From Pseudomonas sp. TNT3 (GTDB lineage Bacteria > Pseudomonadota > Gammaproteobacteria > Pseudomonadales > Pseudomonadaceae): 64,000 nt of DNA. Location: the NCBI RefSeq assembly GCF_010095445.2, contig NZ_WFGV02000016.1:1-64000 (forward strand), given 5' to 3'. Positions 43,012 through 52,246 of this stretch are shown in pieces; position 1 is the first letter of the stretch, and each line of letters starts with the position of its first letter. A model generated the notes under the pieces. It saw only the letters and a program-made list of their open reading frames with translations, searched no databases and was not told the DNA's origin. A program made the translations under genes and the position numbers.

Positions 43012-45303
43012 ATGAAGAAGCTGTGTTTGCTGGGCCTGTTCGTCAGTCTGGCCAGTCATACCGTACTGGCCGCCACGACGCCCGCACCTCTGGAAAACAA
43101 GGACGCCTTCATCAATAACCTGATGAAGCAAATGACCCTCGATGAAAAAATCGGCCAGCTACGCCTGATCAGCATCGGCCCGGAAATGCCACGCGAGATG
43201 ATCCGCAAGGAAATCGCCGCCGGCAACATCGGCGGCACGTTCAACTCGATCACCCGCCCGGAAAACCGTCCGATGCAGGACGCGGCGATGCGCAGCCGTT
43301 TGAAGATCCCGATGTTTTTCGCCTATGACGTGATCCACGGCCATCGCACCATTTTCCCGATTCCCATCGCCCTGGCTTCGAGCTGGGACATGGACGCCAT
43401 CGGCCTGTCCGGACGCATTGCCGCCAAGGAAGCCGCGTCGGACAGCATCGACCTGACATTTGCGCCGATGGTCGACATCTCCCGCGATCCACGCTGGGGT
43501 CGCACCTCTGAAGGTTTCGGCGAGGACACCTACCTGGTGTCGCGCATCGCCGGGGTAATGGTCAGGGCCTTTCAGGGCACCGGCGCGAACGCCGCCGACA
43601 GCATCATGGCCAGCGTAAAACACTTTGCCTTGTACGGCGCCGTCGAGGGTGGTCGCGACTACAACGTCGTCGACATGAGCCCGGTGAAGATGTATCAGGA
43701 CTATCTGCCGCCCTACCGCGCCGCGATCGATGCCGGTGCCGGCGGAGTCATGGTGGCGTTGAACTCGATCAACGGCGTGCCGGCTACTGCCGATACCTGG
43801 CTGATGAATGACCTGCTGCGCAAGGACTGGGGCTTCAACGGCCTGGCAGTCAGCGACCACGGGGCGATTTTCGAGCTGATCAAGCACGGCGTTGCCGCTG
43901 ATGGTCGCGAGGCTGCAAAGCTGGCGATCAAGGCTGGCATCCACATGAGCATGAACGACACGCTCTACGGCAAGGAACTGCCAGGCCTGCTGAAAGCTGG
44001 CGAGATCAAGCAAAGCGATATCGACAACGCCGTGCGCGCAGTGCTCGACGCCAAGTACGACATGGGCCTGTTCAAGGATCCGTACCTGCGTATCGGCAAG
44101 GCCGAGGATGATCCGGCCGACACCAACGCCGACAGCCGCCTGCATCGCGCCGAGGCTCGCGACGTTGCTCGCCGCAGCCTGGTCTTGTTGAAAAACCAGG
44201 GCGAAACCCTGCCGCTGAAGAAAACCGCGAAGATTGCCCTGGTCGGTCCGTTGGCCAAGGCGCCGATCGACATGATGGGCAGCTGGGCAGCCGCCGGCAG
44301 GCCTGCGCAGTCCGTCACCCTGTTCGACGGCATGACCACCGCGCTGGGCGGGCAATCGACGCTGATTTATGCCCGTGGCGCCAACATCACCAGCGACAAG
44401 AAGGTCCTCGATTACCTGAACTTCCTTAATTTCGATGCACCGGAAGTGGTAGACGATCCACGCTCGGCTCAAGTGCTGATCGATGAAGCGGTGAAAGCCG
44501 CCAAGGACGCGGACGTGGTGGTCGCCGCCGTGGGTGAATCCCGTGGCATGTCCCACGAATCCTCCAGCCGCACCGACCTGGACATCCCGGTCAACCAGCG
44601 CGAGCTGATCAAGGCCCTGAAAGCCACGGGCAAACCACTGGTGCTGGTACTGATGAACGGTCGTCCGCTGTCGATTCTGCAGGAGAAGGAGCAGGCTGAC
44701 GCAATTCTGGAAACCTGGTTCAGCGGCACCGAAGGCGGCAACGCCATCGCCGATGTGCTGTTCGGCGACTACAACCCGTCGGGCAAACTGCCAATCACCT
44801 TCCCGCGCTCAGTGGGTCAGATTCCGACTTACTACAACCACCTGAGCATCGGCCGGCCGTTTACGCCTGGCAAACCGGGCAACTACACCTCGCAGTATTT
44901 CGATGACACCACCGGCCCCCTGTTCCCGTTCGGTTTCGGCTTGAGCTACACCAGTTTCAGCCTGACCGACATGGCGTTGTCGTCGACCACGCTGAACAAG
45001 ACCGGGAAGCTCGACGCCAGCGTCATGGTGAAAAACACGGGCAAGCGTGACGGCGAAACCGTGGTGCAGTTGTACCTGCAGGACGTGACCGGTTCGATGA
45101 TTCGCCCGGTGAAGGAGCTGAAGAACTTCCAGAAAATCATGCTCAAGGCCGGCGAACAGAAAGTCGTGCACTTCACCATCACCGAGGATGACCTGAAGTT
45201 CTTTAACGCTCAGCTCAAGTACGTGGCGGAACCGGGCAAGTTCAACGTGCAGATCGGCCTGGATTCTCAGGACGTGACGCAGCAGAGTTTTGAGTTGCTG
45301 TAA
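43012..45303 (+). CDS. bglX: periplasmic beta-glucosidase (GH3)
   Basis: 763-residue exported glycoside hydrolase family 3 enzyme; cleaves terminal beta-D-glucose from oligosaccharides. Signal peptide MKKLCLLGLFVSLASHTVLA, TIM-barrel domain with KHFALYGAVEGGRDYN and nucleophile Asp282 in GLAVSDHGAIFEL, alpha/beta sandwich with acid/base region (ESRGMSHESSSRTDLDIP), and a C-terminal fibronectin type III-like domain. Length equals E. coli BglX (765). Single gene; a REPIN follows. Confidence 0.93.
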   Translation: MKKLCLLGLFVSLASHTVLAATTPAPLENKDAFINNLMKQMTLDEKIGQLRLISIGPEMPREMIRKEIAAGNIGGTFNSITRPENRPMQDAAMRSRLKIPMFFAYDVIHGHRTIFPIPIALASSWDMDAIGLSGRIAAKEAASDSIDLTFAPMVDISRDPRWGRTSEGFGEDTYLVSRIAGVMVRAFQGTGANAADSIMASVKHFALYGAVEGGRDYNVVDMSPVKMYQDYLPPYRAAIDAGAGGVMVALNSINGVPATADTWLMNDLLRKDWGFNGLAVSDHGAIFELIKHGVAADGREAAKLAIKAGIHMSMNDTLYGKELPGLLKAGEIKQSDIDNAVRAVLDAKYDMGLFKDPYLRIGKAEDDPADTNADSRLHRAEARDVARRSLVLLKNQGETLPLKKTAKIALVGPLAKAPIDMMGSWAAAGRPAQSVTLFDGMTTALGGQSTLIYARGANITSDKKVLDYLNFLNFDAPEVVDDPRSAQVLIDEAVKAAKDADVVVAAVGESRGMSHESSSRTDLDIPVNQRELIKALKATGKPLVLVLMNGRPLSILQEKEQADAILETWFSGTEGGNAIADVLFGDYNPSGKLPITFPRSVGQIPTYYNHLSIGRPFTPGKPGNYTSQYFDDTTGPLFPFGFGLSYTSFSLTDMALSSTTLNKTGKLDASVMVKNTGKRDGETVVQLYLQDVTGSMIRPVKELKNFQKIMLKAGEQKVVHFTITEDDLKFFNAQLKYVAEPGKFNVQIGLDSQDVTQQSFELL

Positions 45304-45325
45304 CCCTTCGGACACTGCGAATCAC

Positions 45326-45415
45326 TGTGGGAGCGGGCTTGCCCGCGATGAGGCCATAACATCCAACATCTACGTTGTCTGTCAGGCCGCCATCGCGGGC
45401 AAGCCCGCTCCCACA
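45326..45415. repeat. REPIN with perfect 25-bp arms
   Basis: TGTGGGAGCGGGCTTGCCCG… (45326-45350) and its exact reverse complement (45391-45415) between convergent bglX and clsB; the inner sequence is itself partly inverted. Confidence 0.88.
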
Positions 45416-45435
45416 ATATTTTGAGTGTGTGACGA

Positions 45436-46593
45436 CTACCCCCTACGATCCAGCAGATTGACCACCAGCCGATCCACCCAGCCCCAGATCCTTTGCTTCA
45501 CACGCCGCCACAGCGGCCGGCGTTGCCATGCCTCCAGGCTCACCTCCTGGCTCAACGCAAAATCCTTCTCGAAACTCGCCGCCACTGCCCGGGTCAGTCC
45601 AGGATCAAGGGCCTCAAGGTTGGCTTCCAGATTGAAACGCAGGTTCCAGTGATCGAAATTGCACGAGCCGATGCTGACCCAATCATCGATCAAGACCATT
45701 TTCAGGTGCAGGAAACACGGCTGGTATTCGAAGATTTTCACCCCCGCCTTGAGCAGGCGCGGGTAATAACGATGGCCGGCGTAACGGACCGATGGATGAT
45801 CGGTACGCGGCCCGGTGAGCAACAGGCGCACATCAATCCCCCGTGATGCGGCGCGGCGCAGTGAGCGACGGACTTTCCAGGTCGGCAGGAAATACGGCGT
45901 GGCCAGCCAGATCCGTTTCTGCCCGCTGTTCAGCGCGCGAACCAGCGACTGCAGGATGTCGCGGTGCTGGCGGGCGTCGGCGTACGCCACCCGGCCCATG
46001 CCCTCGCCCGTGGACGGTATGCGCGGCAGTCGCGGCAAACCGAAATGCGAGGCGGGCTTCCAGGCTCGGCGATGGCGGTTGGCGATCCACTGGCGGTCGA
46101 ACAGCAGTTGCCAGTCGATTACCAGGGGGCCGGTGATTTCCACCATTACTTCGTGCCACTCGCTGACATCTTCGCCCGGCGTCCAGAACTCATCGGTGAC
46201 CCCCGTGCCCCCGACCACCGCCAGGCTCTGATCGACCAGCAACAGTTTGCGGTGATCGCGATAGAAGTTGCCCACCCAGCGCCGCCAGCTCAAACGATTG
46301 TAGAAACGCAGCTCCACACCCGCCGCCATCAATCGCTGCCGCAGGGTCAGGGTGAAGGCAAGGCTGCCGTAGTCATCGAACAGACAACGCACGCGCACAC
46401 CACGCTCGGCTGCCTGGATCAACGCTTGCACCATGGCCTCGGCGCACGCGCCCGCCTCGACCAGGTACAGCTCGAGTTCGACCTGTTCCTCGGCGCGGGC
46501 AATCGCCACCAGCATTCGCGGAAAGAACTGCGGACCGTCGATCAGCAGTTCGAAGCTGTTGCCTTCACGCCAGGGAAAGATCGCACCGGCCAT
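45436..46593 (-). CDS. clsB: cardiolipin synthase B (phospholipase D-like)
   Basis: 385-residue phospholipase D superfamily enzyme with two HKD motifs: DHRKLLLVDQSLAVVGGTG (first half) and HLKMVLIDDWVSIGSCNFD (second half). No N-terminal membrane helices, which separates ClsB from ClsA. Makes cardiolipin by phosphatidyl transfer. Starts one base after the yceI stop, so same operon. E. coli ClsB is 413 residues, so slightly short but complete in motifs. Confidence 0.87.
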   Translation of the reverse strand: MAGAIFPWREGNSFELLIDGPQFFPRMLVAIARAEEQVELELYLVEAGACAEAMVQALIQAAERGVRVRCLFDDYGSLAFTLTLRQRLMAAGVELRFYNRLSWRRWVGNFYRDHRKLLLVDQSLAVVGGTGVTDEFWTPGEDVSEWHEVMVEITGPLVIDWQLLFDRQWIANRHRRAWKPASHFGLPRLPRIPSTGEGMGRVAYADARQHRDILQSLVRALNSGQKRIWLATPYFLPTWKVRRSLRRAASRGIDVRLLLTGPRTDHPSVRYAGHRYYPRLLKAGVKIFEYQPCFLHLKMVLIDDWVSIGSCNFDHWNLRFNLEANLEALDPGLTRAVAASFEKDFALSQEVSLEAWQRRPLWRRVKQRIWGWVDRLVVNLLDRRG

Positions 46594-46594
46594 G

Positions 46595-47185
46595 TCAGCG
46601 CGCCGTGAAAATCAGTACCGCACCCACCGGCACCGACAGACTGATCGCCGACAGTCCGGCGACGTTGCGCAACCGTTCCAGACCGGGCGCCAGGTCGAAG
46701 TCTTCGGCATTGATCACCAAAGGCTCGAGCGTCACCACCTGGAAACGTCGATCATCGAGACGGGTCGCCAGCAGCTCGGCGTTGTATTGGTGGGTTTTAC
46801 CGTGAAGATTGACCGTGACTGGCAAGCGCAATTCAAGTTGAGCACCGGGCGCGAGATCGTTGATCGGGCGTAGATCAATTTGCGCAGTGATCAACGCATT
46901 GGGAAACGTCTGGATCTCGAACAGGTCCTTGCGCATGCGCTCATCACGCAACGGGATGCCGCTGTTCACCGACTCCAGCTCGACTTCCACCTCGGCCAGG
47001 CCTTTGGGATCGACCTTGCCGTGCAGCACCAGAAAGCGCTGCACTTCGGAAATGTGGGCATTTTTGGTGCTGATGAACGACAACCGCGAGGACTCGCCAT
47101 CGAGGTACCAGTTGGCCTGGGCCGACAGCGTGGTGCCGGCCAGCAGAACAAAAGCGAGGCTTTTACAGAGGGACCGCGTGAACAT
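46595..47185 (-). CDS. YceI family periplasmic protein
   Basis: 196-residue lipocalin-like protein with signal peptide (SLAFVLLAGTTLSAQA-NWYLD). YceI features include SRLSFISTKNAHI, RDERMRKDLFEIQTFPNALI (the conserved R-D-x-R/H-…-D/F-F-P core) and TVNLHGKTH. Family members bind polyisoprenoids. Operon with clsB downstream. Confidence 0.88.
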   Translation of the reverse strand: MFTRSLCKSLAFVLLAGTTLSAQANWYLDGESSRLSFISTKNAHISEVQRFLVLHGKVDPKGLAEVEVELESVNSGIPLRDERMRKDLFEIQTFPNALITAQIDLRPINDLAPGAQLELRLPVTVNLHGKTHQYNAELLATRLDDRRFQVVTLEPLVINAEDFDLAPGLERLRNVAGLSAISLSVPVGAVLIFTAR

Positions 47186-47250
47186 AGGGACTCGTGGGCA
47201 GATAAACCTGAGCGAACCTTAACCGCCCGCGAAACAATTGCAAACTTGTT

Positions 47251-47377
47251 GCCGCTGGCGAAGGCTGCGTTCGGCGGCGAAGCCGTCGCAAACCAGGCAC
47301 TGGGGAGTTTCAGGTAGACCTGTATGGCCGGATTGGCGAAGGCTTCGCCGCCGAACGCAGGCTTCGCCAGCTGCTAC
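47251..47377. repeat. inverted repeat of the GCGAAGGCTTCGCC family
   Basis: Arms GCCGCTGGCGAAGGCTGCGT… (from 47251) and …ACGCAGGCTTCGCCAGCTGC (to 47377) face each other; related to the 21388-21550 repeat. Confidence 0.75.
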
Positions 47378-47391
47378 ACAGAGGGTGGTGA

Positions 47392-47712
47392 TCAGGGGTT
47401 GAGTCCGCAGCCTTGGCGGTCGCTGATCCACACCGCACTGTTGCTGCGCCCCATACCGCTGACGGTCACGCGCTTGCTCACGGCGTCATCGGTAAACCCG
47501 CTGGTAGGCAGCCACTGTTTGACGTAGCTGTAACAGTCGTCAGCGGGGTTGTTCATCACATACCGGCACGAACAATACTCTTTGGCGGTGTAGCCACTGA
47601 TGATGTCGGGAAACGCCCACAGTGCTGTTCGTTCCTGCCAGATCCAGCCGAGCAAGGCGATAAAAAGCAGCAGTGATAATGTGCCAAACGGTCGGCGGCG
47701 AACGAAGCTCAT
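47392..47712 (-). CDS. hypothetical membrane-anchored protein
   Basis: 106-residue protein with one N-terminal helix (PFGTLSLLLFIALLGWIW) and a periplasmic part with several cysteines (CSCRYV, DDCYSYV, GCGLNP). Its ATG overlaps the serine hydrolase stop (4 bp), so coupled. Function unknown. Confidence 0.7.
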   Translation of the reverse strand: MSFVRRRPFGTLSLLLFIALLGWIWQERTALWAFPDIISGYTAKEYCSCRYVMNNPADDCYSYVKQWLPTSGFTDDAVSKRVTVSGMGRSNSAVWISDRQGCGLNP

Positions 47713-48803
47713 GGCTGCACCTTCAAGGCAAAGGCCTGACGTGCCAGTTTGAGCAATTCGTTATGCCGATAGCTGCCGTCGCGATCATCACCGTAGCGCA
47801 CGATCACCAGGCGCTCGCCGGGGATCACATACATCGCCTGCCCCCAATGACCCAGCGCGGCGAACGTGTCAGCGGGCGCGTCTGGCCAGGGTGTCGGCGC
47901 GCCATCCACGGCTCGATTGAGCCACCATTGCCCGCCGGGCACCGCTTCGTCCTGATTGGCTTGAACGTGGGAGAAGGGTTCACGGTTGAAGGCGACCCAG
48001 TCCTTGGGCAGCAATTGCCGGTCGCCCCATCGTCCGTCCCGCGCCATCAATAAACCCACGCGCGCCAGATCCCTAGCCGTGAGGTAGGCGTAGGACGAGG
48101 CGACGAAGGTGCCGGCTGCATCGGTTTCCCACACGGCGTGACGAATGCCCAGCGGGTCGAACAACGCTGTCCACGGATAGTCCGGGTAACGTGCCGGGCC
48201 GACGATGTTTTTCAGTGCGGCGGACAACAGGTTGCTGTCGCCACTGGAGTAACGAAACGCCTGACCGGGTTTGGCATACGCGTCATGGTTGGCGGTGAAC
48301 GCGGCCATGTCAGCGTGACCACGGGTATAGAGCATCGCCACCACCGAAGACTTCAGCGGGGCATATTCATAGTCTTCCTGCCAGTCCAGGCCTGAAGCCC
48401 AGTGCAGCAGGTCGGCCAGGGTCAGGTCCGGGTGCTTGTTCAGCGCGGGATAAAATTTGAGCGCCGGGTCCTGAAGCCGGAACAGGCCCTCGCCATAGGC
48501 CACACCAAAGACCGTGGCCATCAGGCTTTTGCTGATGGACCAGGTCAGGTGCGGGGTCTCGGCGGTGGTCGGCGCGGCGTAGCGCTCGTAGATCAATTGA
48601 CCGTCGCGGATCACCAGCAAGGCGTCGGTGCGGATACCTTTTCGAGTGACGTCATCGCGCGGTGGAAAGGCGTAGGCCTCGAAGGCTTGAAGTGCCGGAC
48701 CGGAGGTGGTCGGGCCGGTTTGCCATTGTTCAGCCGGCCAATTTTCGGCATGAGCTGCGAGGCTGAACATGAACATCAAGCACAGGGACAAACCTTTGGA
48801 CAT
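47709..48803 (-). CDS. serine hydrolase, beta-lactamase/class C-like
   Basis: 364-residue exported protein with signal peptide (LMFMFSLAAHA-ENWP). SxxK motif SISK (Ser89, Lys92) after HLTW, a YSSGDSN motif as the Tyr box, and late HWGQAMYVIPGERLVIVRYG. Fits the beta-lactamase-related serine hydrolases (esterase or D-amino-acid peptidase-like); true beta-lactamase activity is unlikely. Overlaps the next gene by 4 bp. Confidence 0.85.
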   Translation of the reverse strand: MSKGLSLCLMFMFSLAAHAENWPAEQWQTGPTTSGPALQAFEAYAFPPRDDVTRKGIRTDALLVIRDGQLIYERYAAPTTAETPHLTWSISKSLMATVFGVAYGEGLFRLQDPALKFYPALNKHPDLTLADLLHWASGLDWQEDYEYAPLKSSVVAMLYTRGHADMAAFTANHDAYAKPGQAFRYSSGDSNLLSAALKNIVGPARYPDYPWTALFDPLGIRHAVWETDAAGTFVASSYAYLTARDLARVGLLMARDGRWGDRQLLPKDWVAFNREPFSHVQANQDEAVPGGQWWLNRAVDGAPTPWPDAPADTFAALGHWGQAMYVIPGERLVIVRYGDDRDGSYRHNELLKLARQAFALKVQP

Positions 48804-48873
48804 GGGTGATGGCTCGGCTGAGAGGCCTGGTGAGCCTAGTCGAGATAAATGACATTAATTCAATTCGCTCCAC

Positions 48874-49755
48874 CTACAGATGCATGTTCAGAGCCTTGGC
48901 CAACCGCTTCTCCCGAGCCCCCGCTGCCAAGTCCATTACCGCCTGATCCCTCTGCCACATTGCCGCCCAGTGCTGCGGCCCATCGGCCAGGGCCTGATGC
49001 ACCTCGGCCTTGAGCCCGTCGAACTGCGCAAACAGCCCACCCAGCAACACATGCCCAGCGGTGTTGTTCGGTGCCTGGCGGCTGACTTCCGCGCACCCGG
49101 CCAGCAACGCCAGCAAACGCAGTTGCAGTGTTTGCGGCCAGTCACTGTCCTGACCAATACCCAACAGCCATGCCGTCATGGCACTCAGCACGTAGACATC
49201 TTCCAAAGTGCGGAAGGGTTTCACGTAGGCGTCCCAGCCATCCCCCGCCAGCAATTCACACTGGGCGTTATCGAGAAACAACCGGCCGTGACTGATGTCC
49301 GGCATCAACGGGATCGCCGGGAGTTTTTCCAGCCGCACCCCTGGTTCACCGGGATAGACCACCACCAGGCTCAAGCGCGGCTCCTCGCCAGGCTGCTCGC
49401 TGCGCGCAGCGATCAACAGCCAGTCAGCGGCATCGCCCGCAGTGACGAAATCCTTGCGCCCGCTCACGCGCAAGTCGGTCAATCGAGTTTGCATATCTGC
49501 CGCGCGAAGGCTGCGCTGCTCGGTCGCACACAACGCCCCCAGGCTCAGCGGCGCGCTCGGCCAGAGCATGCGCAACGCAGCTTGATAGCCCACCAGAAAC
49601 GCCAGTCCCGGTGACGTCATCAACCGCCCGCCTGCCACCGCCAATTCAAAGGGTGTGACCGCACCCAGCTGATGCAGCAAGGTCGCGAAACCTTCCGCCA
49701 GATCCGGATTGGCGGGCACGCGGTCACGGCGGTTCAACAGGTTTTGCCAGGGCAT
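48874..49755 (-). CDS. acyl-CoA dehydrogenase-like protein
   Basis: 293-residue protein resembling the middle and C-terminal parts of acyl-CoA dehydrogenases: CATEQ, VSGRKDFVTAGDAADWLLI, and a helical end with AGHVLLGGLFAQFDGLK. It is shorter than typical members (about 380) and no catalytic glutamate is evident, so it may be a divergent or non-catalytic relative. ATG 49755 has GAGGAG about eight bases upstream; 49779 is an alternative. Divergent from olsB. Confidence 0.65.
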   Translation of the reverse strand: MPWQNLLNRRDRVPANPDLAEGFATLLHQLGAVTPFELAVAGGRLMTSPGLAFLVGYQAALRMLWPSAPLSLGALCATEQRSLRAADMQTRLTDLRVSGRKDFVTAGDAADWLLIAARSEQPGEEPRLSLVVVYPGEPGVRLEKLPAIPLMPDISHGRLFLDNAQCELLAGDGWDAYVKPFRTLEDVYVLSAMTAWLLGIGQDSDWPQTLQLRLLALLAGCAEVSRQAPNNTAGHVLLGGLFAQFDGLKAEVHQALADGPQHWAAMWQRDQAVMDLAAGAREKRLAKALNMHL

Positions 49756-49772
49756 GGAGGGCTCCTCATGGG

Positions 49773-49790
49773 CTGTCATATAAGCATCAC
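49773..49790 (+). promoter_or_regulatory. candidate Pho box upstream of olsBA
   Basis: CTGTCATATAAGCATCAC has one perfect PhoB half-site (CTGTCAT) and a second degenerate half (GCATCAC) at the right 11-base spacing, 120 bp before olsB. PhoB control of ornithine lipids is known in other Pseudomonas; this site is inferred. Confidence 0.45.
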
Positions 49791-49909
49791 CAAAGCTTAA
49801 TGGCGATGACACCGGGGCTACATAGCCTGACTTTGCACAACACGGCTGCATAAAGAAAGTCGATCGACTGCCACCCAAGACGGGTGCACAGCCCGCACGG
49901 AGATTCGCA

Positions 49910-50665
49910 ATGACTCAGATCGCCCGTATCCGCGACACCGGCAACGAACGCCGCCTGCAAGCCGAACGCCTGGTGGGCGCCGAGGCGTTGCTGGAAGCCC
50001 AGGCTTTGCGCTTCAACGTCTTCAGCGGCGAATTCAACGCCAAATTGAAGGGCGCCGAGCGGGGTCTGGACATGGATGACTACGACGTTCACTGCGCTCA
50101 CATCGGCGTGCGCGACCTGAACACCGGTCGTCTGGTGGCGACCACGCGGCTGCTTGATCACCAGGCCGCCAGCAGCCTGGGCAAGTTTTACAGCGAAGAA
50201 GAATTCAGCCTGCACGGCCTGGTTCACTTGCAGGGACCGATTCTGGAAATCGGTCGTACTTGCGTCGACCCGGCCTACCGCAACGGCGGCACCATCGCCG
50301 TACTCTGGGGTGAATTGGCCGAAGTGCTGAACCAGGGCGGTTACAGCTATCTGATGGGCTGCGCCAGCATCCCGATGCAGGACGGTGGCATTCAGGCCCA
50401 CGCCATCATGCAGCGCCTGCGCGAACGCTACCTGTGCACCGAACACTTGCGGGCCGAGCCGAAGAAACCGCTGCCGGTTCTGGACCTCCCGTCCAACGTC
50501 ATCGCCGAAATGCCACCGCTGCTCAAGGCCTACATGCGCCTGGGCGCGAAGATCTGCGGCGAACCGTGCTGGGATGAAGATTTCCAGGTCGCCGACGTGT
50601 TTATCCTGCTCAAGCGCGATGAGCTGTGCCCGCGTTATGCCAAGCACTTCAAGGCGGCCATGTGA
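49910..50665 (+). CDS. olsB: L-ornithine N-alpha-acyltransferase OlsB
   Basis: 251-residue GNAT-fold acyltransferase that transfers a 3-hydroxyacyl chain from ACP to ornithine, the first step to ornithine lipids. Conserved features: [46 protein letters not shown] and MGCASI. Its stop overlaps the olsA start by one base (TGATG). Confidence 0.92.
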   Translation: MTQIARIRDTGNERRLQAERLVGAEALLEAQALRFNVFSGEFNAKLKGAERGLDMDDYDVHCAHIGVRDLNTGRLVATTRLLDHQAASSLGKFYSEEEFSLHGLVHLQGPILEIGRTCVDPAYRNGGTIAVLWGELAEVLNQGGYSYLMGCASIPMQDGGIQAHAIMQRLRERYLCTEHLRAEPKKPLPVLDLPSNVIAEMPPLLKAYMRLGAKICGEPCWDEDFQVADVFILLKRDELCPRYAKHFKAAM

Positions 50666-51459
50666 TGAGTCGGTTGCGGGTGTACGCGCGGATCGCGCGA
50701 GTGCTGATCGTGGTGACACTGGGCTTGACCATGGCCGGCGTGTTCGGTCTGTTCGAGCGGCTGGGGATCGCTCATTCGATGGTCCGCCGGCAACGCTGGT
50801 CGCGTTTTTTCATGGCTCGGTTGAGCAATGCCCTGCCCTTTCGCGTGACCGTCCACGGCGAGCTGCCTGAAGCACCGATGCTGTGGGTCAGCAACCACGT
50901 TTCCTGGACCGATATTCCGCTGCTGGGAATGCTCACGCCGATGTCGTTCCTGTCCAAAGCCGAAGTGCGTACCTGGCCGGTGGCAGGCTGGTTGGCAGCG
51001 AAGGCCGGGAGCCTGTTTATCCGTCGTGGATCGGGCGACAGTCAATTGATCCGCAAACAGATGACCCGACACTTGCAGCACGCCCATCCCCTGCTGATGT
51101 TCCCGGAAGGCACCACCACCGATGGCCGTTCGTTGCGCACCTTCCACGGTCGCTTGCTGTCAGCGGCGATTGATTCCGAAGTGATGCTGCAACCAATAGC
51201 GATCCGGTATTTGCGAGATGGCGAACTCGACACCTTGGCGCCGTTCATTGGTGATGATGATTTGCTCTCGCACCTGATGCGCTTGTTTGCCAATGATCGG
51301 GGGGATGTGGAAATTCATCTGCTCAAGCCGATCGCCTGCGAAGGACGGGAACGCGCAGCGCTGGCGTTTGAAGCCCAGCAAGCGGTGCAGAAGGCGTTGT
51401 TTGGTGAAGTGATGAAACCGGCAGAACCGCGTCGTACCGGCGAACTCGTCGCCGCATAA
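50665..51459 (+). CDS. olsA: lyso-ornithine lipid O-acyltransferase OlsA
   Basis: 264-residue PlsC-family acyltransferase that adds the second acyl chain to lyso-ornithine lipid. N-terminal membrane helix (VLIVVTLGLTMAGVFGLF), catalytic NHVSWTD (H78-x4-D83), LFIRRG and MFPEGTTTDG. Start ATG 50665 overlaps olsB. Membrane-associated; replaces phospholipids under phosphate limitation in relatives. Confidence 0.92.
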   Translation: MSRLRVYARIARVLIVVTLGLTMAGVFGLFERLGIAHSMVRRQRWSRFFMARLSNALPFRVTVHGELPEAPMLWVSNHVSWTDIPLLGMLTPMSFLSKAEVRTWPVAGWLAAKAGSLFIRRGSGDSQLIRKQMTRHLQHAHPLLMFPEGTTTDGRSLRTFHGRLLSAAIDSEVMLQPIAIRYLRDGELDTLAPFIGDDDLLSHLMRLFANDRGDVEIHLLKPIACEGRERAALAFEAQQAVQKALFGEVMKPAEPRRTGELVAA

Positions 51460-51470
51460 CCCGGCTTTCC

Positions 51471-51495
51471 TGTAGGAGCAAAGCTTGCTCCTACA
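51471..51495. repeat. REP-like palindrome at olsA/acpH junction
   Basis: TGTAGGAGCA-AAGCT-TGCTCCTACA; it contains the acpH stop codon (51491-51493) and could end both converging transcripts. Confidence 0.75.
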
Positions 51496-52075
51496 GAGGT
51501 GGGTGTCTGCGGTATCTGGCAAAATCTTGCAGCTGCGGATAGAACAAGCGGAAATCCTCGCTCAACGGCTCATACAACACCCGCAACTCCTGCATCGCGC
51601 CCGCCAGCTCCTCGGGCCGGGTCAACCGGCGCGAGATCCCTCGCAACACCTGCTCCAGCACCTCAAATTCCCGGTAAGAACCCAACCAGTCGTGCGCCAT
51701 CATGTGCGGGGCAATTTTTGCCAGTCGCTCCGGTAATTGCGACTCGGCGGATAGCACGCGATACACATTGGAGGTGAATTGCGTCAGCGGTCGGTCGGCA
51801 TACAGCGTCCAGTCCCGCGCCAGGCAATGGTCAAAAAACACGTCGAGGACGATCCCGGCGTAGCGCCTGCGTGTCACGGAAAACCGCGACAACGAGACAT
51901 CCACCAGCGGATGGCGATCGGTATAAACGTCGATGCTGCGATGCAGCTGGATAGCCGCTTCAACCTCGGGCTCAAACTGCCCTTGCAGCCGACCTTTGAC
52001 GAAATCGCCATACAGGCTGCCGAGCAATTGACCGGGGCGCTGGCCACCGAGATGTAGATGTGCGAGATAATTCAT
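51491..52075 (-). CDS. acpH: ACP phosphodiesterase AcpH
   Basis: 194-residue HD-like phosphodiesterase that removes 4'-phosphopantetheine from acyl carrier protein. MNYLAHLHL opening, GDFVKGR, HRSIDVYTDRHP and LDVFFDHCLARDW are hallmark AcpH motifs with metal-binding His/Asp. ATG 52075 gives the standard N-terminus and E. coli-like length (193). Confidence 0.9.
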   Translation of the reverse strand: MNYLAHLHLGGQRPGQLLGSLYGDFVKGRLQGQFEPEVEAAIQLHRSIDVYTDRHPLVDVSLSRFSVTRRRYAGIVLDVFFDHCLARDWTLYADRPLTQFTSNVYRVLSAESQLPERLAKIAPHMMAHDWLGSYREFEVLEQVLRGISRRLTRPEELAGAMQELRVLYEPLSEDFRLFYPQLQDFARYRRHPPL

Positions 52076-52132
52076 GATGAGCAGCTTAGCACTGCGCACT
52101 TGTGTCGTTTCACCCTACGTATCGTTATAACC

Positions 52133-52225
52133 CGATATAGCGAATTATGCGGTCTTCAGACCAAAATCATATTTGTGTATCGCGAAATAGCGATTTAAAG
52201 TTCGCCTCATCGCGATATAGCGTTT
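52133..52225. promoter_or_regulatory. three operator-like repeats upstream of arsR-type gene
   Basis: CCCGATATAGCGAA (52131-52144), ATCGCGAAATAGCGAT (52179-52194) and ATCGCGATATAGCGTT (52209-52224) share GCGA[A/T]ATAGCG with inverted ends (ATCGC…GCGAT). Spaced 30-48 bp, right before the ArsR-like gene; likely its own binding sites. Confidence 0.6.
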
Positions 52226-52246
52226 TACTCATCACGAGCCCACACC

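Noticed and set aside
43159-44556. 465-codon open frame on the minus strand opposite bglX
   Set aside because: Product is His/Val/Gly-rich low-complexity typical of antisense reading of high-GC Pseudomonas genes; bglX has all enzyme motifs.
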